Below, piece by piece: positions 6,341-11,868 of a DNA stretch of 11,868 nt. The position numbers and the translations under genes are program-made. Source of the stretch: Porticoccaceae bacterium (GTDB taxonomy: Bacteria > Pseudomonadota > Gammaproteobacteria > Pseudomonadales > Porticoccaceae); NCBI GenBank assembly GCA_023228865.1, contig JALOAH010000105.1, positions 1-11,868 of the forward strand. Direction: 5' to 3'. How positions within the stretch are numbered: the first letter of the stretch is position 1; every line of letters begins with the position of its first letter. The notes beneath the pieces were generated by a model that ran no database searches, had not been told where the DNA came from, and saw nothing but the letters and a program-made list of their open reading frames with translations.

Positions 6341-8121
6341 ACCTTTCTAACAAACAGCTCCGAATTCTTCTTCAGCTTTCTATCTAACTTTATGCCAATT
6401 TCCCCTGTATTACAGGTATCTACTTCCTTGTCATCAACTTGTATGGATTCGATTATGGCCTTTGAGTAATCACCATTTTTTCTTACTATCAAAGTGTCAC
6501 CTACTGCTACAGTTGTGCCATCTAAGTTTAGAATAGCAACTTGACCATCCATAAACAGCTCATGTGGAGTACCAATAGATGACATATTTTCAGGCTCTAA
6601 AGTAATTAAACCTGTTTTAAAGAGTGATTCTCTAACATCTGCTTTTTGCAAGATGCCTTCTTCAATCAGAAAGTATGCTTTATAAAGATCATATGTAGTT
6701 AAAAGCCCCCGCTTATCATGGCCAGCATCTTTGATTTGATTTTCTGTGAACGGCGGGTTAGATCTTAATTTTGGTGGCATGTATCTCTGATGATTGACAA
6801 TATATAGTCCGAAGACATCAAATTTACCCCGTTCCTCAGCACGTCTATATTTGATCTTGCTAACCTGAGAACAATCTTTGTCTGTCGACGTGCCACCAAT
6901 GCCTTTAATCTCAACAACTAAGAATCGGTCTTTACAATCAATTTGAATATCTTCTTCAAGGATATCAGGGTTAGTATCATCTAGATTGACCACCGATTCA
7001 AAACCTAACCATTTCAGGTATGTTTCCACAGCGGAAACTAAAGTGCCCCCAGTCTCAGAAATCAAATCAGACAAGAATTTGTATCTGACTTTTAAAGTAG
7101 CCAGCGCTTTTTCATTCTCAGCAATATCTTTACTATATTTCTCTTCGAGTTCAGATCTATCTCGTAATAATTTCTTTTCGCCGGGAAGAGGATAGTTACC
7201 ATCATCCATCCACTGAAATTCTCCGTGGAACGGGAAAATTTCAGGAGCTATATCAGGAAGATAGGTTTTGAAAAGCTCACTCACGAAGTTAGGCTTATCC
7301 GCTATATCTGGAAAAACAAAAACAATTGATTTATCAATGAAATGAGCATAACTAACTATTTCGTCTCTCTCATTGAGCAGCAGTGGAACAAAATCATCTA
7401 ATAGTTGACTTTTGTTGTCTCTCCAAACCGTTGGATGGTAAAAAGTGGTTTCGAAGTCGATATTATCTAGATGTTTTAGAAATAGTGGCGATAACTTGGA
7501 GTCTTTCTCAGGCAGCTTTACTTTTCTTCCGTTACGAGATTTATAACCAGGAAGATTTTGGTAGAACCTAAAGCTAGACAGCTTCTCTCGGCCCGTTATA
7601 CTGGCTCCACGACTCGTAATTTCTACAAACTGGTATTCTGAAATATGCTCAGATCCACAAAAGGCAATGATTACAGACTTCTTTTCAAAAAGATCATTTA
7701 GATCCTTAGAAACAATGTTTATGGCGAGAGGACGTGGATCGAAGACCTGCTCTGGATATGCGCTCAATAAAGCATGAGCAGTATTCCCTGATGTGTTAAT
7801 CAATTGATGTTGGCTGGGATCATAGTTTTCAGACTTATTCTTTGTCAGGTCCAGCATTACAATATCAAACTCATGCAGGTTTGCCGGATAGTCATGATTA
7901 AGCTTTAGATATTTTTCCTCATGATTTCTATTATTCACCTTTATTATAGAACCAAAGCTTCCTTCGAAACTGTTGAACCGCAGCTTCTTTAACGTTTCGA
8001 CAACTGCCTCTTCAACATCGAAAAGAAAAACCATTGGTTGTTTGTATGGCTCGAGATCATTGTTACTGGCAGCTTGCTTAGTATCTATATTGGCAAGTTC
8101 TTTTGGTTTATTTTTGAACAT
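6337..8121 (-). CDS. Large protein with PD-(D/E)xK nuclease-like core and C-terminal beta-barrel-like domain; cassette C2, possible defence gene
   Basis: No named family is recognised. The 594-residue soluble protein has several regions. Residues 30-150 look alpha/beta, with acidic strand ends (VFLFDVEEAVVETLKKLRF, FDIVMLDL). Residues 315-350 are a predicted coiled coil. Residues 361-445 fit a PD-(D/E)xK endonuclease core: helix SAVETYLKWLGF, D391, then V403-E404-I405-K406 on the next strand, and Q419-x5-Y425. Residues 464-490 include KRGLLTTYDLYKAYFLIEEG, often seen after such cores. Residues 515-594 resemble a translation-factor-like small beta-barrel (DGQVAILNLDGTTVAVGDTL, GEIGIKLDRKL). 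The gene is AT-rich compared with leuA. The cassette is 1891 bp, large for an integron. The first in-frame ATG after a stop was chosen; the ribosome site is weak. A nuclease role in phage or plasmid defence is inference from architecture and position near attI. Confidence 0.75.
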   Translation of the reverse strand: MFKNKPKELANIDTKQAASNNDLEPYKQPMVFLFDVEEAVVETLKKLRFNSFEGSFGSIIKVNNRNHEEKYLKLNHDYPANLHEFDIVMLDLTKNKSENYDPSQHQLINTSGNTAHALLSAYPEQVFDPRPLAINIVSKDLNDLFEKKSVIIAFCGSEHISEYQFVEITSRGASITGREKLSSFRFYQNLPGYKSRNGRKVKLPEKDSKLSPLFLKHLDNIDFETTFYHPTVWRDNKSQLLDDFVPLLLNERDEIVSYAHFIDKSIVFVFPDIADKPNFVSELFKTYLPDIAPEIFPFHGEFQWMDDGNYPLPGEKKLLRDRSELEEKYSKDIAENEKALATLKVRYKFLSDLISETGGTLVSAVETYLKWLGFESVVNLDDTNPDILEEDIQIDCKDRFLVVEIKGIGGTSTDKDCSQVSKIKYRRAEERGKFDVFGLYIVNHQRYMPPKLRSNPPFTENQIKDAGHDKRGLLTTYDLYKAYFLIEEGILQKADVRESLFKTGLITLEPENMSSIGTPHELFMDGQVAILNLDGTTVAVGDTLIVRKNGDYSKAIIESIQVDDKEVDTCNTGEIGIKLDRKLKKNSELFVRKV

Positions 8122-8163
8122 TCTAAATCTCTACGATTAATCCTAACGGTGCTCATACAAGGT

Positions 8164-8231
8164 ATAACGCCTTGGCTTTGCGGCGTACCGGAGCGCCAGC
8201 GTAGGTGCGTCCGCCAACAGCCATTTGTTAG
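8164..8231 (-). other. attC site of cassette C1
   Basis: The 68-bp minus-strand site begins CTAACAAATGGCTGTTGGCG and ends GCCAAGGCGTTAT. TGGCTGTTGGCGG pairs with CCGCAAAGCCAAG, and the central CGGACGCACC / GGCGCTCCGG stem is visible. The crossover is between 8168 and 8167. Cassette ends AAGTGCTAAC and GTTAGCACTT match over 10 bp. Confidence 0.92.
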
Positions 8232-8239
8232 CACTTGGG

Positions 8240-8590
8240 TTAGAAAACCATTGCGTGGTCACAAAGATATCTTCCGTTTTGATGGACAAGAACCATCTCG
8301 GCAACAAATTCGCCTTTAGCTTTAGTGAATGACTGCTTCCATATAACTGCTGCTGAATCAGGGCGTTTGAATACTGCTACCGGCTTACGCTCTGAAAAGA
8401 ACCCTTTTTCTTTCTGATACTGCTCGCAGACCTTCTGAAGATACTCCTTTGTGACAATGTTTTTCATCCTATCGGTGAAGTCTCTTATGTGAGCTTCATG
8501 GTCAATTCTGGTGGAGGCTTCCATCAGGTTGTCCATGATAGGAGTCGCTATGGCCAGAATTTCATTTTCTGACATTTTCTCAAAGTTCAT
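8240..8590 (-). CDS. Uncharacterised 116-residue protein, possibly NTF2-like; cassette C1 (first in the array)
   Basis: The protein has an N-terminal helical part (ILAIATPIMDNLMEASTRID, then IRDFTDRMKNIVTKEYLQKV) followed by strands (KPVAVFKRPDSAAVIWKQSF, GEFVAEMVLVHQNGRYLCDH). This helix-then-curved-sheet order resembles the small NTF2/SnoaL-like cone fold, but I cannot place it in a named family. There is no signal peptide and no obvious catalytic motif. I start at ATG 8588-8590 because AAGGAG lies 5 nt upstream; a GTG six bases earlier would overlap that site. As the cassette next to attI it should be the best expressed from the array promoter and the most recently inserted. Confidence 0.82.
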   Translation of the reverse strand: MNFEKMSENEILAIATPIMDNLMEASTRIDHEAHIRDFTDRMKNIVTKEYLQKVCEQYQKEKGFFSERKPVAVFKRPDSAAVIWKQSFTKAKGEFVAEMVLVHQNGRYLCDHAMVF

Positions 8591-8605
8591 GGCCACTCCT
8601 TGTAA

Positions 8606-8613
8606 GTGCTAAC
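8606..8613 (-). other. attI crossover core
   Basis: On the minus strand this reads GTTAGCAC. The G (8613) belongs to attI and TTAGCAC begins cassette C1; the same eight bases, inverted, occur in the C1 attC. This fixes the point at which C1 was inserted (between 8613 and 8612). The rest of attI extends toward intI, and its outer limit cannot be set by eye. Confidence 0.8.
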
Positions 8614-8617
8614 AGTA

Positions 8618-8648
8618 TGTTAATGAGGTAAGATCAACCTCATTAACA
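8618..8648. repeat. Perfect 12-bp inverted repeat beside the attI crossover
   Basis: TGTTAATGAGGT (8618-8629) and ACCTCATTAACA (8637-8648) are exact reverse complements with a 7-base loop. It lies 5 bases from the crossover, inside attI. In a transcript running from intI's side into the cassettes it would form a stem 28 bases before the C1 start codon. No U-run follows, so it is not an ordinary terminator. Confidence 0.85.
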
Positions 8649-8655
8649 ATATTAG

Positions 8656-8794
8656 AAGGTATACCTTTTAAGCACACCCGAAAAATCTTATACACCCCCA
8701 ACACCTTGCTTTTTTATCCAAAAAAATCCCGACATAAGTTTATTTTCCCCATTAAAAGGTATCCTATCTCGACATCGTCGACTGTAAAAGGTAT
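8656..8794. repeat. TAAAAGGTAT motif, three copies between attI and intI
   Basis: The ten bases occur at 8661-8670 on the minus strand, 8753-8762 on the plus strand and 8785-8794 on the plus strand. The first is part of a 12-bp palindrome AAGGTATACCTT (8656-8667). The last two are spaced 32 bp, about three helical turns. The last overlaps the -10 element proposed for intI. They could be integrase accessory-binding sites of attI or a repressor operator. Confidence 0.65.
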
Positions 8795-8797
8795 AAA
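8769..8797 (+). promoter_or_regulatory. Probable sigma70 promoter of intI
   Basis: TCGACA (8769-8774) and TATAAA (8792-8797) each match consensus at five of six positions and are separated by 17 bp. Transcription would start near 8804, about 28 bases before the integrase ATG, with GAGG (8820-8823) as the ribosome site. One TAAAAGGTAT copy covers the -10. A LexA box, usual at intI promoters, is not convincing here: the left half CTGT is present (8782-8785) but the right half is not. Confidence 0.6.
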
Positions 8798-8831
8798 CTG
8801 GCCCTGGCATTTCAAGGACGAGGTGTTGGCC

Positions 8832-9839
8832 ATGGCAAGATCCCCCTTTCTCAAATCCATCGAAGATTTTATGCATGTGCAACGCTACAGTCGTCGCACA
8901 ATTGATACCTATCTGTATTGGATCAAATTTTTTATTCTGTTCAACGGCAAGCAGCACCCCTCGGGGCTGGGCGATGAGCATATCAAGCGATTTTTGACCT
9001 TTCTGGCAACGGAGCGGCATGTTTCGGCGGGCACCCAGGCGCTGGCATTGAATGCCATTGTGTTTCTGAAGGTGAAGTTTTTGGGGCAAACCGTGGGCAA
9101 TCTGGCGGGATTCAATCGTTCCCAAAGGCAGCGAAAACTGCCGGTTGTGCTGACCCAGGCCGAGGTCGGCGCGCTGCTCGCGACATTGACCGGTGTCCGG
9201 TACCTGATGGTGGCGTTGCTGTATGGCTCGGGCTTGCGTCGTATCGAGTTGGTGCGCTTGCGGGTCAAGGATATCGATTTTGACTATCAACAGGTCAGGG
9301 TGATCAACGGCAAGGGGGGCAAACACCGCCTGGTGACTCTGGCGGATGAGTTGCTGGCGCCATTGCGAAAGCATATCAGCCAAATTGAGGCTGTTCTTGC
9401 AAGAGACCGGAATACAGCGGAATACGCCGGGGTGTGGTTGCCGGACGCTCTTGCCCGTAAGTATCCCTCCGCACCGTTTGATCTTGACTGGCATTACCTC
9501 TTCCCTGCGTCCCGGTTGAGCGTCGACCCCGCAACTGGCTGCCTGCGGCGACATCATTTTGATGAGAATAACCTGAACAAACTGGTAAAGAAAGCGGCTC
9601 AGGATGGCGGTATTCGCAAGGCTGTTTCGTGCCACACATTGCGCCATTCCTTTGCCACCCATCTGCTCCAGTCCGGGGCGGACATACGCACAGTGCAGCA
9701 GCAACTCGGGCACAGCGATGTAAAGACCACGGAGATCTACACTCATGTGTTGAAGCAGGGCGCCCATGGTGTGCGCAGCCCTCTGAGCAATCTTTCGAAT
9801 ATGCTGGCGAGGGGCGGTGGCCAATACGAGGGCGAGTGA
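8832..9839 (+). CDS. intI: Integron integrase IntI (tyrosine recombinase)
   Basis: IntI joins attI and attC sites, cutting only the bottom strand of folded attC. The 335-residue protein has the N-terminal SAM-like DNA-binding domain (about 1-90) and the catalytic domain with R136 (GSGLRRIEL), K161/K164 (KGGKHR), H268-x2-R271 (CHTLRHSFATHLL), H294 (QLGHSD) and nucleophile Y303 (EIYTHV). The integron-specific patch is present at about 205-241 (ALARKYPSA, YLFPASRLSVDP, RRHHFDEN). That patch separates it from phage and XerCD recombinases. I start at ATG 8832 because the promoter and the GAGG ribosome site point to it. An in-frame extension to 8706 would run through the promoter. It is transcribed away from the cassettes. 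All catalytic residues are intact, so it is probably active. Confidence 0.95.
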   Translation: MARSPFLKSIEDFMHVQRYSRRTIDTYLYWIKFFILFNGKQHPSGLGDEHIKRFLTFLATERHVSAGTQALALNAIVFLKVKFLGQTVGNLAGFNRSQRQRKLPVVLTQAEVGALLATLTGVRYLMVALLYGSGLRRIELVRLRVKDIDFDYQQVRVINGKGGKHRLVTLADELLAPLRKHISQIEAVLARDRNTAEYAGVWLPDALARKYPSAPFDLDWHYLFPASRLSVDPATGCLRRHHFDENNLNKLVKKAAQDGGIRKAVSCHTLRHSFATHLLQSGADIRTVQQQLGHSDVKTTEIYTHVLKQGAHGVRSPLSNLSNMLARGGGQYEGE

Positions 9840-9883
9840 CACATCGCCATCTGCCGTCATTAACCTTTTGTTTTTCTTTACAT

Positions 9884-9918
9884 AAAAAGCCGGGGCCGCT
9901 ACCAGCCCCGGCTTTTTT
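9884..9918. terminator. Bidirectional rho-independent terminator between intI and leuA
   Basis: AAAAAGCCGGGGC and GCCCCGGCTTTTTT form a perfect stem around an 8-base loop, with A-run and T-run on either side. It can therefore end transcripts of the convergent intI (+) and leuA (-), insulating the integron from the housekeeping gene. Confidence 0.92.
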
Positions 9919-9930
9919 GTTCGCCCGGCG

Positions 9931-11640
9931 TCAGGCGTTGGCGGCTGCCGCCTCGGCGGTGGGCTCGCCCTGTGCCACGCCGTGGCGGTTGAGGCCATTG
10001 AACAGCGCCTTGATCGCCGCCCCGACGATATTGCGGTCGATGCCCACGCCAAAGATGGCCGGCTGGTCGTCGATGCGCATTTCGATATAGCAGGCGGCTT
10101 CCACTTCGGAGCCGGTGCCGAGGGCGTGTTCGCTGTAGTCGATCACCTGGATGCTGCCGCCGACGGTGCCGGCCAGTGCGGCCACGGCGGCTTCGATGGC
10201 GCCGCTGCCGGCACCGGCCACCCGGCGCTGTTCACCCTGGTCGCGGTAGTCGATCACCACCTCGGTGGTGCCGCCGCGCTCGCCGCCATGGCTGACCAAC
10301 TCCACGTCGACCAGATGGAACGGCTGGTCGCGGTGCAGGTATTCGCGCTCGAAGAGGGCGAAGATATCGGCGCTGGAGGCTTCGCGGCCCTCGCGGTCGG
10401 TGAACTGCTTGACCACCCTGCTGAACTCGATCTGCAGGCGGCGCGGCAGATCCAGGCCGTAGCGCTGTTGCAGGATAAAGCTGACGCCGCCCTTGCCGGA
10501 TTGGCTATTGACCCGCACCACCGCTTCGTAGCCGCGGTTGAGGTCCGCCGGGTCGATCGGCAGGTAGGGCACTTCCCAGATGTCGCCGTCCACGCGCTGC
10601 GCGAAGCCTTTCTTGATGGCGTCCTGGTGGGAGCCGGAAAAGGCGGTGAACACCAGTTCACCGGCGTAGGGGTGGCGGGGGTGCACCGGCAGCTGGTTGC
10701 ATTCCTCCACGGTGTGGCGGATGGCCTCGATGCGGGAGAAGTCGAGCCCCGGGTGGATGCCCTGGGTGTAGAGGTTCAGCGCCAGGGTGACGATATCGAC
10801 GTTGCCGGTGCGCTCGCCGTTGCCGAACAGGCAGCCCTCGACGCGGTCGGCGCCGGCCATTACCGCGAGTTCCGCGGCGGCGACGGCGGTACCCCGGTCG
10901 TTGTGGGGATGCACGCTCAGCACGATGCTGTCGCGGCGGGCGAGGTGGCGGTGCATCCACTCGATCTGGTCGGCATAGACATTGGGGGTGGACATTTCCA
11001 CGGTGGCGGGCAGGTTGAAGATCATCTTGCGCGCCGGGGTCGGCTGCCAGATGGCGCTCACCGCGTCGCACACCTCTTTGGCGAACTCCAGTTCGGTGCC
11101 GGAGAACACTTCCGGCGAGTACTGGTATACCCACTCGGTGTCGGGCCGCGCGTCGGTCAGTTCCTTCACCCAGCGGGTGCCCTGTTCGGCGATGGCCTTC
11201 ACCCCGGCCTTGTCGGTGTCGTAGACGATGCGGCGGAATTCCGGCGCGGTGGGGTTGTACATATGGACGATGGCGCGCCTTGCACCCTGCAATGAATCGA
11301 TGGTGCGCTCGATCAGGTCACGGCGGGCCTGGGTGAGCACCTCGATGGTGACGTCGCCGGGGATGCGATCTTCCTCGATCAGGCGGCGCACGAAGTTGAA
11401 GTCGGTAGCGGAGGCGGCGGGGAAGGCCACTTCGATCTCCTTGAAGCCGATGTCCACCAGCATCTCGAAGAACCGCAGCTTGGTCTCCACCGACATCGGA
11501 TCGATAAGGGACTGGTTGCCGTCGCGCAGATCGGTGCTCATCCACACCGGGGGTTTGTCGATGACCCGGTTGGGCCACTGGCGGTCCGCCAGGCGGACGG
11601 GTGCGAAGGCGCGGTACTTGGTAGCTGGGTTGGCGATCAT
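9931..11640 (-). CDS. leuA: 2-isopropylmalate synthase
   Basis: LeuA condenses acetyl-CoA with 2-oxoisovalerate, the first committed step of leucine synthesis, in the cytoplasm, and is feedback-inhibited by leucine. The 569-residue protein belongs to the longer type found in Pseudomonas and actinobacteria. The TIM-barrel part carries [10 protein letters not shown] (35-44; catalytic R39, metal-binding D40), HPHNDRG (244-250, metal histidines) and [12 protein letters not shown] (269-280). The regulatory domain near the end contains [17 protein letters not shown] start at ATG 11638-11640, where [12 protein letters not shown] matches the family N-terminus; upstream in-frame codons look unlike coding sequence. 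The ribosome site is weak (AGAG, about 8 nt). It is GC-rich, unlike most cassettes, and stands alone rather than with leuBCD. Frame intact. Confidence 0.97.
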   Translation of the reverse strand: MIANPATKYRAFAPVRLADRQWPNRVIDKPPVWMSTDLRDGNQSLIDPMSVETKLRFFEMLVDIGFKEIEVAFPAASATDFNFVRRLIEEDRIPGDVTIEVLTQARRDLIERTIDSLQGARRAIVHMYNPTAPEFRRIVYDTDKAGVKAIAEQGTRWVKELTDARPDTEWVYQYSPEVFSGTELEFAKEVCDAVSAIWQPTPARKMIFNLPATVEMSTPNVYADQIEWMHRHLARRDSIVLSVHPHNDRGTAVAAAELAVMAGADRVEGCLFGNGERTGNVDIVTLALNLYTQGIHPGLDFSRIEAIRHTVEECNQLPVHPRHPYAGELVFTAFSGSHQDAIKKGFAQRVDGDIWEVPYLPIDPADLNRGYEAVVRVNSQSGKGGVSFILQQRYGLDLPRRLQIEFSRVVKQFTDREGREASSADIFALFEREYLHRDQPFHLVDVELVSHGGERGGTTEVVIDYRDQGEQRRVAGAGSGAIEAAVAALAGTVGGSIQVIDYSEHALGTGSEVEAACYIEMRIDDQPAIFGVGIDRNIVGAAIKALFNGLNRHGVAQGEPTAEAAAANA

Positions 11641-11868
11641 GATGGTCTCTGGATGCCTCTGTTGGGTTGCTGTGGCGCGTTGCGCCCTGAAATGCCGGCA
11701 CCGGGGATCACCCGGGCGCCGGCGCTCCAGACATGGGGCTTTGCGAGTCATGCGACTGCCAGCCATCAGGCTTTCTGGCCAAAGACGCCAGCCAAAGCCG
11801 GTTCAACCATGTCACCGGGGCTGGTGGCCCGCCGTGAGCTTTCAGGACAAGGACAGTGTAAGGTGATA
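11641..11868 (-). other. leuA upstream region with a GC-rich hairpin
   Basis: No gene is supported here. The strongest structure is an imperfect hairpin at 11694-11723 (on the minus strand GCCGGCGCCCGGG, loop TGAT, CCCCGGTGCCGGC; one mismatch and one G-U pair). It has no U-run and no leucine-rich leader peptide was found in any frame, so leucine attenuation is not supported. No clear promoter was seen; it may lie beyond the window. Confidence 0.5.

Larger units (their letters stand above)
1411..9839 (-). mobile_element. Chromosomal integron: intI, attI and cassettes C1-C10 (C11 beyond its last clear attC)
   Basis: Cassette limits, from the crossover points, are C1 8168-8612, C2 6277-8167, C3 5573-6276, C4 5072-5572, C5 4365-5071, C6 3898-4364, C7 3021-3897, C8 2335-3020, C9 1909-2334 and C10 1415-1908; C11 starts at 1414. 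All genes face away from intI, the normal arrangement. The attC sites vary in length (56-108 bp) and sequence, unlike the uniform repeats of Vibrio, although neighbours C4/C5 and C6/C7 share related sites. No transposon ends or resistance-plasmid features surround it, and a housekeeping gene flanks it, so it is best read as a sedentary chromosomal integron. Confidence 0.92.

Noticed and set aside
1411..8231. CRISPR array, because of regularly placed palindromic repeats
   Set aside because: The repeats are 56-108 bp, differ in sequence, lie hundreds of bases apart with genes between, and show AAC/GTT cores; they are attC sites.
8781..8800. LexA (SOS) box at the intI promoter
   Set aside because: CTGT is present, but the spacing-matched right half (ACAG) is absent; the region reads CTGT, eight bases, then TAAA.
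8706..8831. Longer integrase start giving 377 residues
   Set aside because: The added residues do not look like an IntI N-terminus and cover the proposed promoter; ATG 8832 has GAGG 8 nt upstream and gives normal IntI length.
8688..10052. Long minus-strand open frame opposite intI
   Set aside because: It is antisense to a complete integrase with all catalytic residues, crosses the intergenic terminator and enters leuA; the translation is low-complexity and not protein-like.
9982..11295. Long plus-strand open frame (437 codons) across leuA
   Set aside because: It is antisense to the intact, well-conserved leuA; the length comes from high GC and codon bias, and the product is repetitive Ala/Gly/Asp/Val with no family resemblance.
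11641..11868. Leucine leader peptide and attenuator for leuA
   Set aside because: Short frames here have no run of leucine codons, and the hairpin lacks a U-run.

Overview
The window is a chromosomal (sedentary-type) integron next to a housekeeping leucine gene, most likely from a gammaproteobacterium. The evidence is an IntI-type tyrosine recombinase (8832-9839, + strand), an attI-like crossover about 220 bp upstream of it, and a tail of single-gene cassettes, all read on the minus strand away from the integrase and each ending in a structured attC site. The GC-rich leuA (9931-11640, - strand) on the far side of a strong bidirectional terminator looks like the chromosomal anchor. The genus is not certain. 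The leuA and IntI sequences suggest a marine or halophilic gammaproteobacterium, but this is inference from protein character only.

Layout, right to left. leuA (2-isopropylmalate synthase) is followed by the terminator and intI with its own promoter. The attI/leader region (8613-8831) carries a perfect 12-bp inverted repeat and a repeated TAAAAGGTAT motif. Eleven cassettes follow, numbered C1 (next to attI) to C11: C1 small unknown protein; C2 a 594-residue protein with a PD-(D/E)xK nuclease-like core; C3 LysE/RhtB exporter; C4 GNAT acetyltransferase; C5 GrpB-family protein; C6 small unknown protein; C7 phytanoyl-CoA dioxygenase family; C8 TPR-like protein; C9 a frameshifted member of a small family often annotated n-acetylglutamate synthase; C10 GFA-like zinc protein; C11 a frameshifted macrolide 2'-phosphotransferase (mph). 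The array decays at the left. C11 has no clear attC, and a short remnant region leads to the end of a transposase gene in the opposite orientation.

How it works together: IntI would recombine cassettes at attI and attC, and proximal cassettes would be read from a promoter near attI. Cassette boundaries can be read directly, because in C1-C4, C8 and C10 the two ends of the cassette are complementary over 9-12 bp around the AAC/GTT core. C5 and C7 carry a substitution in the conserved AAC of their attC, and C9 and C11 carry frameshifts, so decay is concentrated in the distal half. The cassette products share no pathway. The most notable cargo is C2, a large AT-rich cassette whose architecture fits a single-gene nuclease-type defence protein. 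That role is a hypothesis, not shown here.
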